DNA of 64,000 nt from Mesotaenium endlicherianum (Eukaryota; Streptophyta; Zygnematophyceae; Zygnematales; Mesotaeniaceae). How positions within the stretch are numbered: the stretch's first letter is position 1; every line of letters starts with the position of its first letter. Made by a program: the position numbers and the translations under genes. Below, one piece after another: positions 34,092-47,176 of the stretch. The stretch spans positions 335,367 to 399,366 of the forward strand of contig WELA01006381.1 in the NCBI GenBank assembly GCA_009602735.1, given 5' to 3'. Below the pieces are notes generated by a model. The model saw nothing but the letters and a program-made list of their open reading frames with translations, ran no database searches and had not been told where the DNA came from.

Positions 34092-35262
34092 AGGTGAGCA
34101 AATTGTATTTTGCAGAAATCACACTCTAAGCAGCTTGACATGCAACGTCAGATTCAGAGAAAATCGCCCTTCAGGCTTTCGCTTAACTTCCACAAGTCAG
34201 CTTACAAAACTCTGAAACTACGTCTATGCTGGCCTGGGTCAAGTTCTTCACTTAACACCGCGCCTTAACAGCTCTTCACTGCCAGGCTGGGCTCACTCAG
34301 TTCTTCACTGAGAGCTTTATCTGTCAATACTACTCTCTCTCTTCGAGATGCGAATGCGACTTTTGAGAACTTGGAAATCAACACACAACTCACCATTTTA
34401 AGGCTGCTTCACACACAAACTCGTGGCGTTCGGCCGACTCTGTGCTAATCTCCTAGCAGATTCTATTCTGCAATTTTCCTTCTTTAACCGTGAGATTCCC
34501 TCGTGGGAACTCCTACAATCCTAACTTATCTATGATACACAGAAGAATCTTCGGTGTCGTCAGAAGCGTGGGGCTTTGGCCCTCCAGTGGGCCTTGGGAA
34601 CTCTTTCTTCTTCTTCGCGCCCTTCTTCTTTTTCCTTCTGCCTCTTGGCAAAGGTGCGTGCGAGTGAATGACATGTCTCAGGCAAGATTCGTGCCTTTCA
34701 CAGGCACCACACAGCGTCATCTTTCGAGAATGCCGTGCTTAGTCACACAACTTAGCTGCATGTCGCCTCTGCCTAGTCATGCTCAACTCAAACTCGTAGT
34801 CACTCAGCATGCATGCACACCTCATGACTGTCGCGCGTGGCTGCTTAGCTTCTCAGCTGGCAGTCACGCCTAATTGGCTCATGGCTAAGAATTCCTGAGC
34901 GGCGTGCAAGCAAATGCCACTTGCTCAAGTTTTCCCAACCGGGCGGCCGTAACCTATCTTGGCATTGCAGCCATGACCTGGCTTAATCTGCCAGTCACAC
35001 AGTACCTGACCTGGTACTTTGCTGGGCGGCTCATTGCTGATCCCCAGCTCCTAGCCTCGCGACTGTCTTGTCAAAACCTCCCCCATCCTTGGGTGTGGGT
35101 CACACTGACATTGACCCCTTGCCAGTGGTCTTGACGCCGCCATAACCGCTGACTGCGATGTAATCAGTCAAGTGGTCGGTGAGTCAACGTTGACTTTCAG
35201 CACTAGGTGGCCGTAGCTTGCGCTGCGCGTGCGACACCGTCAAACGGATAATAGTCGCGACA
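34092..35262 (-). repeat. 5' LTR and leader of element A (3' border not resolved)
   Basis: It begins, on the minus strand, with TGTCGCGACTATTATCCG at 35262. The same sequence, with scattered differences, is found on the plus strand at 51216-51620 continuing at 57737-58600, where a younger element splits it. I could not place the LTR end or primer-binding site, so this interval is LTR plus leader. Confidence 0.7.
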
Positions 35263-37663
35263 TTACAATTCATTCCACATTGCGGAACGTAATTAGTATG
35301 TATTTAAAATACAAAACAATCATATTTGTAGACAAGATATAGTGTCAAAATTGTGCATGCTCGATAGACTTGCAATGCTTTTGCCTATCAACATTGCAAT
35401 TACACTCTCATGACCTTACTTTATTAAATCCTAGTTAACTTTCCTACTAGTAACCTACAATAGTATGTCATAACAAGCTATATTAATGTCGATTTGGTGT
35501 CAACAATTTATGTTTGCGTCAATCAAGTGCACCTTCTTTTTTCATCCAACCCTAAAACTGTGACTTCTACTTTTTGATGATCGTTGTGTCAAGCCTCCAC
35601 TATGCGTTGATATATAAAGGTTTTCTTGTCTTACTTTGATCTTCATTGACGAAGCGAGCTTAGAACTACTACACAATTGTTAAGCGTATTGACATATGAA
35701 TTTACTTGTACAAATCATAGGTTTGCACTCATTTCATCGTGATAATTTACGACAGTGCACCATATGTGCTCCTTCTCCTGCAGTGTACTCTTATTTGGAT
35801 TATTTGGCATAACTTTGATCCTCTTGACATTATTGTCTTTTAGGTTGTTGGTCTAACAAAAGTTTCTAAGAATTTCGTGGAACACGGTATTGAAATTTTC
35901 ACCCATGGTCTCCACACCGTTCTTGTGATATATGATGTATTTTTGCAATTTCTCCTTTCATATTTGAATTGGGTCAGCACCCGCAAAAGGTTGCTACCCC
36001 ACCTTGGTTTCCCCCATAGTTGTCCCTTGAGTGGCCCATCGAAATTGCTAGTCCCGAACTAGTCCCGAATCATCTCAAACAGTCCTGAACCACAAACGCT
36101 CCGTATTGGTCTCCAAAGTAATCACACATGGTTCACAATGGTTCACAAGCATGACAACACTCTAGGTTTTTCTTGACGTTAACTTGACGCAAACATGACT
36201 TGATTTCCACTTGACAGTGGCAAAATATTTTCAATTAAATTTGGTACGTCTAACATATGCTATAGAGGATTGTAGCCAATCGGCTTGGACACCTTGATTG
36301 CGCGCCTAAACTTGAAACAACCACGGGTCAAGCAAACACAGTGTGCGCAACTTGACGGCACTTAAAAAACAACAGATATATGTACTGTATATGATGTTGA
36401 AATATATTTCACACAAATTATCATGTTGTCACGACTTGAAAAAGTTCCAAGTCCGCCCACTGTAACAAGCTTGACGCGAATGTGACAACTTCGAGTAGGT
36501 TCCAAACGACTCGAGCAGTGTCATAAAAATCCCTCCTTTGTACCTTAGTTCAAATTTTTAAGCAATAAAATTTTGACCAACAAACTCTTGATTCATTTCG
36601 ACAATTGTAAATTTTGGTTGTGCACAAGCGACCCTCTTATTTCGGCGCTAATAACCCACATGAGTCTCACCACAAATATCGCCCATCTTGTAGGACCACC
36701 AACAACCATCAACAAATTCTTGGTGTGCTTATATTAACCGCAACCCCCAACCTTTACGTGTTCAAACTTAAGATAAGTTTGGATTGTGTAGCAAGTTGGA
36801 GACTCAAGTTTGACAATCTTGGGTTCTGGAAGTTCGGTCTATTTTGGATATATTGGAGTTTATCTGCACTATGTAGATAATTATTGAGATTCAAAATTTT
36901 AAGGGATTAGGGTTTATCTGAATTTATATAGGTACATCTTATGGACAGCAATTTAATTGAATGCGTCCGAAAAATTTAGTACGATAAGCGATTTGACTGA
37001 CATTTTGAAAAACAATTACGTATCTCAACCGACACTTTCAATTTAAAACAGGTCGGTAATTCGCGTCTTGTCCCATGTTGAGGTAAATTGGACTTGGACA
37101 TGATAAATCCTCTCAAGTTTTTTGGAAGATATTCAGGGACCGATCAAATGATTAGCAATCATGTGACTGATTTGGCTCGAAATAAAGCAGCTTGAGAGCC
37201 CAAAATAATTAACGTGCCTATGTTAATTAGTCCCATGCATTCTATGAGTACCCCCCAAACTGACATACGCATAACACGCGGAACCGACATGTGCATGACA
37301 CGCAAAATCGACATGCGCCGACCTATGTATGACCAGCACAAGGGGTCAACGGAAGGAGAGGCATCGTCGCGTGGAATTACTGCAGCGCTCAGTGGGGCAT
37401 AGAGGCCTGCTTAGGCCAGGCTTAGGCCAAAGATATTATACCGAAGCTATGGCGATTCAAAAACGACTTGTTAGATCGACTGAAGTGTGCCGAAGAGTGG
37501 TCCTTGTAGTCACCACTGCCTGCAGTGGCCTGGAGTGTTCGAAATTCGAAATCTTTGCTAGCTGTAAAGGTGTTTCTCTTGTTCACTTGTCTCACGTTCC
37601 CTACTTTGATTCAAAAGCTCGAGCAAGGACGAGTTAGGAAAGAGTTCGCGGAGAGCAGTGAAT
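35263..37663. other. AT-rich gene-free region upstream of squalene synthase
   Basis: No gene or element is recognisable. A small imperfect tandem repeat of about 24 bases (GACATACGCATAACACGCGG-like) occurs at 37260-37320. The right end must include the squalene synthase promoter. Confidence 0.45.
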
Positions 37664-40555
37664 ATGGGCTTACTGAGGGCAATCCTTGAAAATCCTGACG
37701 AGATCATTTCATTGATACGTGTGCGGTACACGGTACATCTCGCAAGTCGTCTTCCAGCAGATCCAGACTTAGCTTTTTGCTACGACATGTTAAACCAAGT
37801 CAGTCGAAGCTTTGCTGTGGTCATCCAGCAGCTGGACGTCCAGCTGCGAGATGCTGTAAGGCCCATCTTAGCCTCTCAATTGCCTAGACATGTACTTCGC
37901 AGACGCTCCTTTCGGACAATTATCCTCTTTCCTCTGGCGTCACATGTTCACATTTGCCTCCTCATGTATGAGTACTTTTTGTTGTGATGGTAAGAGCATA
38001 TCCAGGCTCGTTTCGCAGAAGAACCTCTTAAACGGCTCTCTTTGCAGGTGTGCGTCTTCTACCTGGTTTTGAGGGCTCTAGACACAATTGGTGAGTTTTA
38101 TCTTTTGCGTAACTCCCGGAAGCATATCGAAGATCCAGTCAGACTAATCAATTGCAGACAGCTCGGTCTTGAGGGCCAAAACCGCCAGGCAGTCCTGTCA
38201 CCAGAACAGCAAATGTATCCCTCAAATGTGCCTGCATGCTTCACTCACAATGTGATGTGAGAAGTCGGCTCGAGGCCAGAAGTATTTATACAGGCGAGCC
38301 AGCTTGAGGTCGATCTCCCTTGCAACTGATTACTGTGGCAGCCGCATAACCAAATGCAGAGGACGACATGACGATCCCCATCGCAACGAAGCTGCCCCTG
38401 CTCCACGGCTTCTTCCAGAACATCTCAGATCCTTCATGGCGCTTCGTTTGTGAGCTCAGCTGCCATCCTTATCCCCAAGATGATGGCTGATTGAGGATCA
38501 GATGCTGGAACTTGAATGCGAGCTGTTCCTTGAAAGTACACCATCATGCTGGGGCAGAAGAGAAGGCGCCAGTCTGACCAGCGATGGTTGGGGGGGGGCT
38601 TGGGGACGGCAGGCGGGACTGCACACTACCGGCGGCTCATGGAGAGCTTCGACCGTCTGGCCAGAGCTTACACGGGCCTCAGCACGCAGTATGGCTCCAC
38701 CACTTCCCCCCCTCATAGGCAGATGGCATTCTCAGCTCTCCCTTCACAGCCGTCACGTAGTGCTCTGGTTTGGTGCGCAGCTATCAAGCCACCATCGCCG
38801 ACGTAACCAAGCAGATGGGGGCAGGCATGGCTAAGTTCATCGAGAGAGAGGTAGGCCCTCGGGGGGAGCTCCTTCATTTTTGCAACGGCAACACTGTCAT
38901 ACACGATGCACTACACGCACGCACACACACACACACACACACACACGCGCGCGCGCACGCACGCACACATCTATGTTGCCGTCGCCCTCGTCACTCTCCC
39001 TGAGTTGCAGTTGCTGCTTCCACTCCCCCGCCTGGCCTGCCCTGCCCTGCCCTGCCCTGCCCTGCCTGGTGGCAGTCATGCTGTAGCTCTCCCTTGCGTG
39101 CGATTATAATGGAGGGAGGGGTGGGCGGAGGGGACAGGTGGAGAGTGTGGAGGACTACGACGAGTACTGCCACTACGTGGCGGGCCTGGTCGGTCTGGGC
39201 CTGTCGGACCTGTTCCATGCCGCCCGCCTGGAGGAGCCGGCGCCCCCCGCCCTGTCCAACGCCATGGGGCTGCTGCTGCAGAAGACCAACATCATCCGCG
39301 ACTACCTGGAGGACATTGTGGAGGAGCCCGCACCGCGCATGTTCTGGCCGCGCCAGATCTGGAGCAAGTACGCCGCCCGACTCGAGGTGCACGCCTGTCC
39401 TGCTGCTGCTCCTGCGTGCGGCACGCGCGGCAATCTCCTTGTCTGTGACTGCTGGTGCTTGATGGCCAATCAAGGAGGAGCTGGCGGAGCGGGTGCTTGC
39501 TCGCATGTGCACAGGAGTTCAAGGACGTCGACGCCAACGGGAAGCGGGCGCTGGGGTGCCTGAACGAGATGGTGGCGGATGCGCTGGCGCACACGGGCGA
39601 CAGCCTCGCGTATCTGGCGCAGCTGCGCACGCCCTCCGTGTTCCGCTTTTGCGCCATCCCCCAGGTTCGTCTCTTTGTGTGTGGGGACATCCGGCCTCCT
39701 GCTGCGGCTGCTGTTTCTCTTGTCTCCTGCTGGGCTGCATCTCTCCTCACTCTGAGTGAGGCGAGTGCTGCGCAGATCATGGCCATGGGCACGCTGGCGC
39801 TGTGCTACAACAACGAGGGCGTGTTCTGCGGCGTCGTCAAGCTGAGGCGAGGTGAAGTATTGCTGCTGCATCACCCGTCTGCTCAGAGGGGCCTCTTGCA
39901 CTCAGCTCCTCGCTGCGCCTGCTGGCACATAGCACAGCAGGAGCAGCCACCTCATCACCTGCCTCTCGGCCTGGCTTGTGCTGCGAGCAGGCCTGAGTGC
40001 AACCATTATGGATCGCACGCGCTCCATGGAGGACGTCTACGTCTATTTTGATAGGTTCGCGGTCGAGCTACGGGATAAGGTCAGTTGGCCCGCCAGCTTG
40101 CGCAGCTGCCTTGTGGACGTTCCCTGCTGGCTCTGCCTGCACCCCACATACGGCCATGCGCGGAATTGGCCTCTCATCTGACGTGTGGCAGCAATCCTGC
40201 ATGCGCGTGTGCATGCCTGTCAAGCGCGCAGCTCGACAGCGAGGACCCAAGCGCAGCACGGACTTTGAAGCACATCGAAAGCATCCGGCACACGTGTCGC
40301 CAGCACTGTCCCGAGCTGTATGTCCTTCCTGTCATTCCCACTTCACCCGCATATCTTCAGAACCACTTGATCTGTATGCTGTGCAAACTGACTCCTGCGC
40401 CATTCGCTGGCTGTCTTTGCAGAGCAAGACGATCCTACAGACAGGGTCACAGCCAGGCCCTATATATACTGATGATGGTGAGTCTCTTCGTTCTTGCGTC
40501 ATATTTCCAATTTGTGATGTCTTTGCCTATGAAGATTCTATTTGATCGGAACTGA
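37664..40555 (+). CDS. SQS: Squalene synthase (farnesyl-diphosphate farnesyltransferase)
   Basis: Eleven exons join in phase to 417 residues: 37664-37855, 38048-38090, 38360-38449, 38613-38688, 38781-38850, 39138-39386, 39515-39664, 39776-39851, 39991-40079, 40232-40317, 40423-40555. The reaction is head-to-head joining of two farnesyl diphosphates to squalene, the first committed step of sterol synthesis, at the ER. The first Asp-rich motif is LRALDTIEDD (split over exons 2-3), the second NIIRDYLED. Other hallmark blocks are [62 protein letters not shown] and [20 protein letters not shown]. The last exon encodes a C-terminal membrane helix ([17 protein letters not shown]) that anchors the enzyme. 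The length agrees with plant enzymes (about 410 aa). Confidence 0.96.
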
Positions 40556-41200
40556 CGACTATTTCAAATATCAATGTGGGAATGGGCAGGTCCTAGTGTG
40601 CGCGCTGGGGCTAGCATATGTGCTGTACCAAGTTACCTTCCACTCATAAGGTGGAAGTGTGACAGCGTGGAAATATGATTATATTGGCTAGACAATTACC
40701 CTTCACCAATTCAGTCACTCGTAATAGGTGACGACGCAATGTGGTGGCCTCACTCTCTCAAGCCACGTGACTTGCTTCATGTTAGTGGTGTAAGGAAATT
40801 GCTCCACATTCAGCCAGATGGAGATGCATATAGTCAGGCTACTTAGCGTGTAGGCTATTAGGTTCATATTAGTTGCCATTGCTGTAGCACACCTTCAAAA
40901 GGGTGCTATCACATCAAGCCATTGCTTTATTAAGAGCTAGCAATATTTCAGATTGTAACCTTCGCATTTCACCTACGCACATAATATGAACGAAGTTGTA
41001 CACACAGGCTGCACTGCTTTGTTCTGGGCAGCAAAAGCTCTGCCTCAATGTGGGAACAACATCATCACCCACCTTGAGCTATAAACTTCAGGTCACATAA
41101 CAGCACAAGAGTGCAAGCACCTCTCAGCGTCCAAGTGGGGCAAGTAGGAGTATGTACATATAGCAAGCAGCACGTCACTGGCCACTCAAATCACTGGTGC
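40556..41200. other. Spacer between convergent SQS and HSD-like genes
   Basis: The 645 bases hold the two 3' UTRs; nothing else is seen. Confidence 0.5.
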
Positions 41201-43575
41201 TCAGCCATTGGACTTGACGAGGGACAGCGACTCCAGGGCATGCTGGGGAACCTCCTTGCCAAACAGGAACTCGAGGGCCGAGTAGAAGAAGGGCGACGGC
41301 GGCTGGCCCAGGAGGAACACGCGCTCCGTCCAGTCCGACAGCTCCGGCCCCAGCAGCCGGTACAGCAGCCACGTGGCGTACCAGAAGGGCACGATGGCGT
41401 AGCTGACGCGGTGGATGGCGCTCTCCACCAGCAGGCGCGCGGCCGTGTCCGTGCGCATCATCGGCCACACCCTGGGGATGTGCGACTGCCCTTGCCGATG
41501 CCATCCGCATCCCCACCCCCAATCCCGTTCACAGCCACCGCCCTTAGCATTCTCCTCTCCTCTCAGGCGCACCGACAAGACACCAGGCCATCTTGCAGAT
41601 CTCACTTCGTTTTGCAACAAAGGATGAGCAAGCAGCATACACTTGTCCTGAACCCAAGTCAGTATCACCCAACCCACCTGAACAATGTGGTGATGCAGAC
41701 CATACTCCACGAATGACAAAGCAGCTACCCTTCACCCATAGCCACGCACAGGTGCACTTGGGCGCACAGAAAGAGATGAGCACTCACTTCCGAGGCCTTG
41801 GCAGTGAGCTCGGACTGAATGAAGCCGGGCAGGAGGATGGTGATGTCGATGTGCGCTCCCACAGGCTCTGACCTCAGCGTGTCATAGAACTGAATGATGG
41901 CAGCCTTTGCCGCCTGCATGGAGATACACCAGAGGCCGCAGAATCAGCACAACCCCTGGAGCCTTGCTGTTGACTGCGCAAAGAGCTGCATCAGCTCTGA
42001 GAGGCGTGTCCTCGAAGCCAGAGAGCTCAACAGACAACAACAACACCACCTCGCAGATCCAACTGAGCCCCCGCGCGTGTGCGTACGTGCTCTGCTGGAC
42101 AGAGGCTGCCACTGATGCTCGCTCATCCTTCAGATGCTTTTGCGCTTGTGGTTAACACATGCAGCAAGGACGGTTAACTTGGTACGCACACTTATTGGTT
42201 CCATAACCATGACCGAGCGGCAACCAAACGAGCAGCTGAATCCAATTTCAAATCTCTGGAGGGGTAGTTCAACAAAGAAAGAATCCAGAAAGATTTTGCA
42301 AAAATGCGCCACAGGATAGAATGCACATGCAACACGTGTTGGCAAGCGTGGCAGGCGGGCACGTTACATTGTAGAGGCCTTGGCGAGCATAAATGGTGTA
42401 GCCCGCCACCGACGCCGTGACGACGATCTGGCCGCCCGTCTCCTTGAGGTACGGCAGCGCGTGCACCGTGGTCCACACGTTGCCCCAGAAGTCAATGTCC
42501 TGCATGCTCCTCCACCCATGCAGGCCCGGGCATCAAGCGTCTCCTCCCACCACCTTGCTGAAGCCGACTTTACAAGCGGCTCGGCTGTGCCACGTGCTGG
42601 CACGCGCGCGGCGTGCTGCCTGGATGTTCTTCACGCTCTAGCGTGTCTTGCGTGCTTGCCAGGAGCTCTCTCATCAGACATCCAATGCGAATGAAGATGG
42701 GGCCGAGATGAGCGGCAGGCAGACAGGCAAGCAGGCGCGCAGGAAGGGCAGGAAGGGCAGGCTCACCACAGTGGCGCGGAAGCTCTTGGGGTCGCTCTCC
42801 TCAAAGAGGCCGCTGTGCGCCATGCCCGCATTGTTCACCAGCACATCCACTGTACGCACGCACGCACGCATGCCGGCCACGCAAGTACACGCCCATGATG
42901 TTAGCTGCCTGCGCAGCGTCATGCAGTACAGCGTCTGGTGCATGCAGCGCTCTTCTGCTGGTCACACTGCAAGGGTGACATGCGCCTCTGCCTGCACTGT
43001 ACCTTTCTGAAAGTTGCTCACGGTCGTCTCGATGATGTTCCGGCAGTCTTCCTCCTTGGAGACATCTGCCCGGCACACAACGGCGGCAGGAGAGCCCAGC
43101 TTCTCACACTTGGCAGCCACTTGTCTGAGCTTCTCCTCCCTCCTTGCAGCCAGCACCAGCCTGGCCCCTCTCTTTGCGTACTCATACGCCATGTGCTGCA
43201 GCACCGCTCTACAGCAATGTAGTCAGCACAAATCCTTGAATAGCAAGGGAATCTGCAGAGGTGAATGCGATCAAATAGGCTGCAGTTAGCTTGCCTTTCA
43301 TGTAAGCTATGCTTGCTGTTTACATAGTTTTTAGAAGACATTGACAGGAGGCTTCACTAACACTTGACTGTGAGGAACCCATGTTTCCTGCTTACCTCCC
43401 CAATACCAGATGACGCACCAGTGATGATGACCACCAATCCCCGTACAGATGCAAAGGGGCTGTACAGAAGATACTTCAGGAACTTTATGAAGGCCACCAC
43501 GGGTGCCACAGCAAGCAAAGATGCCATGAGAAATGGCACGATGGCAATATTTGCAAGGGCATTAAGTAACCCCAT
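41201..43575 (-). CDS. 11-beta-hydroxysteroid dehydrogenase-like short-chain dehydrogenase (HSD/steroleosin family)
   Basis: Six exons join in phase to 332 residues: 43575-43396, 43195-43003, 42849-42767, 42499-42368, 41913-41788, 41485-41201. A hydrophobic N-terminus of about 45 residues (IVPFLMASLLAVAPVVAFIKF) should anchor it in the ER or lipid-droplet membrane. The SDR domain has the cofactor loop TGASSGIGE, AYEYAKRGARLVLAARR (the Arg pair suggests NADPH), ADVSKEEDCR, VNNAGMA and NFWG-like DFWGNVWTT. The catalytic set is Ser in TASVAG and YNAAK (YxxxK). PGFIQSEL follows. The layout tracks Arabidopsis HSD proteins closely through to PGF. 3-Ketosphinganine reductase (TSC10) was considered, but the HSD-type blocks fit better. 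The substrate is unknown, probably a sterol or brassinosteroid-like lipid. Confidence 0.88.
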
Positions 43576-44993
43576 CTAGGCTGCACTTCAGAGAAAAAGT
43601 GCAAGGATAAGCTACCCTCTCTACTGCTACGAACAGCTATTTGTCCGAGCAACTTCAACAAATGTAGCGAAGCAGTTGAAACGCCTTTCAACAACTCGGA
43701 AAAAGAATGCAAGCAAAGATAAGAACTCGAGACATCAGTACACTCGATCTCCCTGGATCTGGCTCGTAAAGGAAAGATGATTGCTGCCCCACAACCGGCT
43801 TGAGATGAGGCCTGCAGATTCTGCTTTCTTGGAGTTCAACCGAGGTAGCTAATGTAGTTTCAAGAGCGTGTCAAGAAAGCATGCTGCTGGGAAGCTTGGT
43901 GGGAACAATTGACCATAATTTAGATAGAAACGAAAAAGTCCACTTGTACCTGTCTACAAGCTGCCAGCTCGGCGTAGAGTGAGCATTTCCCAGAGATGGT
44001 TTGGGGCTGGTTGGGGGGGGGGGGGGGGCGCAGGGTGAAGCCAGAGGATCGAACCAGGAGGAACCGCTTGCTCTGGCTTGCACTGGCGCAATTTCATGCC
44101 CCAGAATCAGCCCAGAATGGTATCTGGAGGGGACCCGAGGAGCCCGTCCCCTCTGTGTGATTCACGTGGACGGTCCTTGTAAACACCAAGTTCTATTTCC
44201 AAATACATTACCGAAATGGGGGTTCAAATTGGTTCATACTAACACATAATGTGCTTAATATTAAAAGGAATGACGCCTTAATACCAAATTCTTAGAACGA
44301 GGTGACAGGATTCTTTTGCCGGCTATTGATTTGTGTGAATATGTCCATGGAGCTGAAAATTATACACTAATCGACAAACATGTAACTCCAAGAAAATGCT
44401 CACTAACAACAAGTTTTTTTGACATATTAGGTGAGTTGGGGTCATTCTTCCTTCAAGGAATCACACGGTTGAGAATGTTCAAACCTGAAAGAGGGAATAA
44501 TCTCGTCTTAAAGATTGCCCTCTAATTTAGGTTACAATATTTCAATTACATTTGCCGTTGAAGTTGGCAGTTGGACTGACATTATTTTTTTGTGCAGAAT
44601 TCACTCTCATGTGGCATTGACCTACTGTGCAAGCTATGCACCTATATTCTGCCAAATGATGATGGTTACCTAGCCACTACCTCATGTTAAGCAGTTCCTG
44701 TTTCTTAAATGTGATAGTAATATGATTGCCCAATATGAAAATTAAGGGCAGGTCGTCACCCACAAACCTTACGAGAGTTTGTGTTTTACCTTCAAGCCAC
44801 ATGTTACTACCACCTTTCTAACAGACCAACACAAGGTAGACTTGAAAAGATAGAAACAACTCGCTTCATGCACGCGATTGGACAAGAGTGAGCAAGCAAG
44901 CCAACATTTGGAGTCAAGTGCTTGTGCGACTCCCTTCTGGCTCGTTTGCGAGATTATAAGTTATGAACAGCCAGCCTTATGATGCATTATATA
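43576..44993. other. Gene-free spacer upstream of the HSD-like gene
   Basis: AT-rich, with a 16-base G run at 44013-44028. No coding or RNA feature is recognised. It contains the HSD-like promoter and the 3' UTR of the GT47 gene. Confidence 0.5.
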
Positions 44994-47145
44994 TTAACGA
45001 CGGCAAGACGTGGGGACGCCGTAGTCCTTGTTGGATGCGGCTGCCGCATGCGCCTCCCTCCGCCATGGGTCGTTATGCAGCTTGTAGTGCAGGACCTGCA
45101 AGCGCACATAGAGGCCACAGTGGTAATGCCACATCACTCTCATGCGACTGGTTTCTGGTGGCGCCTGGCGACTAGCACCCGCAGAGTTCCGCGGTCCGTA
45201 AGTGACATGGGCATGGCGTGCCCTCGACCTCCCTCTCATTCCACGATCAAACCTTCACGTGGGGGGGATGAGGAAGTCGACAAAAACAAGCTCGTAAGGA
45301 GGGTCCAGGGAGTCAAAGAGTGCACGCCTGGACGAGCGTGGAGACGGCATCATCGCCGTCGCCGTCAACGTTGCCGTTGTCACCGCCGCCGCCGTCGTCA
45401 CCAGCGTCGCTCTGGTTTCCTCCTCCACCTCCAGCGGGCGGCAGCAGGTCCTCCACGTGAGAGGCCCAGGCGGGCTGAAAGCCCAGGCGCGCCTTCTGGC
45501 GGCGCGCTTGCTGGCGCATGGCGTGGAGCCACGACCAGCGACGCCAGAGGCCCCTCACGGCCTGCAGCATGCGCTGCACGCGCTCCTTGCTCACCCTCTG
45601 CACGCGGCCAAGCATGCTCCTCCCACTCCCCCATCAACAGGGCCCTACCGCTGCTGCTGTGTTGGGAGTGCACGCAGCTGAGAAAGACTAGGTAACATGA
45701 CAAGGTGCGGAGCACACCTGTTTGTGTGTTTCTACCAAGACTCTAAAAAAAAGCAAATGGCACCACCGCAGCAGCCTATGCACATAGCTCTAGAGGATAG
45801 CGTTACCTTCCTCCTCCTCCTGCTGCTGCTCTTGCAGGACCCTAGCCCCCCCCCCCCNNNNNNNNNNNNNNNNNNNNNNNNNNNNNNNNNNCCCCCCCCC
45901 CCCCCCCCCCCCCCGGGAAGGACACGATGCACGGCAAGTTCGCGACCGAGGACTGGCAGTGCAAGGAACGACCTTTTTCAGGGCCTTACGTGCACTCCCG
46001 GCCCGCCCGCCCTCACCCGCTTGCCTGTAGCTGGCCCTGACACGTGTAGCAGAAGCTCGAGATGCACCTCCTTGACCACGCCCCTGAGTGACTGAGTGAG
46101 TGAGTGAGTGCTCGCAGGCACCCACAATGAGGCGCAGAACAGGATGAGTGGTGTGAAGTGTGCAGCAGGCCGCACTTGAGCCACGCTCCGCTGCTGACCC
46201 TCGCGGTTGCTACCTCGCTGTCCCAAGCCTGGACTTCACCCCCCCACGCCCCACGCGCCGCCATCCCCCGGCAAGCGGGGCAGCAGGAGGCAAAGCCACG
46301 CACCCGCAGAATGCGGATCATGGCGGGGATGTCGTCCTCCGCGATGCGCACGGCAAATGCGCCGTACTCCATCACGTTCTCAAACGGCAGCATCACGCCG
46401 TCCTGCACCAGACGCCCCCGCCCCCCCCCCCGGTCAAAGTCTCATGAGCTCCTTACATCAGAATGGGAAACGACTCCTTCCCCCCTCTTCCTGTGCACTC
46501 TTGAAGTGCGTCGCCGGCAGCACTGAAGGGCCGCATCATGGCCATGCCAGTTGAGTAAGTACAGAGCGCTGCCCAAAACACGTGTCATCTTTGGGGGCCG
46601 CCCTCCCCCAGATGGCACAGCAGATAGGCAGGGCAGGCAAAGGATCCGCGCGTGGCCACCCACCTGGATGATGACGGGGATGCAGCCGTGCAGCACGCTG
46701 TCCTCCATGCGCGCGCTGAACCCGTCGCCCGGAAACACCCCGCAGAACTTGGCCGAGGTAAGCTGCACACGCGCACCGCACTCACCCGCACGCGTCAGCT
46801 ACCCCGCACCTTTTATTAAAGCCTGCCCCCCATCCCGAGCTCACGAAGTCAGTGTGCAAGTGAGTGAGCTAGGCGAGTGGGGGAGCGAGTCAGCCAAGGT
46901 GCAGGTGGAGAGGCGACCTCTTGGGCGTAGGTGGGGGTGCGCACGCTCTTGACCACCACGTCGGGCTCCGCCAGCCGCCCGAGCTGCCCCCGCGTGTTGG
47001 GCTGCGACGCAAACAGCTCCGCCACGCGCTGCCGGATGCCCATGCTGTACCTGCACCCCCTCCCTCTCTGGCACTGCCTGCCTCAGCTGCATCCGCATCC
47101 GCATCCCCCTCTACCAACACTTGCAGGCTGTGCGCACGCGCACAC

Positions 47146-47176
<31 letters not shown>

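Larger units (their letters stand above)
26395..35262 (-). mobile_element. Ty3/gypsy LTR retrotransposon encoding a DNA methyltransferase and a PHD finger (element A)
   Basis: Minus-strand order is: LTR/leader (35262 down to about 34092), Gag with zinc knuckles, aspartic protease, DNMT3/DRM-like C5-methyltransferase, a long uncharacterised linker, a single-N joint, the RNase H tail, integrase, a PHD finger, and a polypurine tract. Placement of RNase H directly before integrase is the Ty3/gypsy order. The copy is damaged by an amber codon in Gag, a frame change in the DNMT and a frameshift before the PHD finger. It lacks reverse transcriptase. The LTR/leader is shared with element B at 51216-58600. 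No matching 3' LTR is visible. Confidence 0.85.

Noticed and set aside
37260-37320. CRISPR-like array
   Set aside because: Only two to three imperfect contiguous units without spacers, in a eukaryotic nuclear genome.
15300-43575. An isoprenoid/sterol biosynthetic cluster (CYP97C, squalene synthase, HSD-like)
   Set aside because: The genes are separated by other genes and retroelements, act in different compartments and pathways, and plant homologues are housekeeping genes. Proximity is most likely chance.
41201-43575. 3-ketosphinganine reductase (TSC10)
   Set aside because: Also a membrane SDR, but the ordered blocks after the cofactor loop match the 11-beta-HSD-like plant family better.
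43576-44993. A small gene from plus-strand ORFs around 44316-44525
   Set aside because: Short, no domain or splice support; AT-rich spacer composition.
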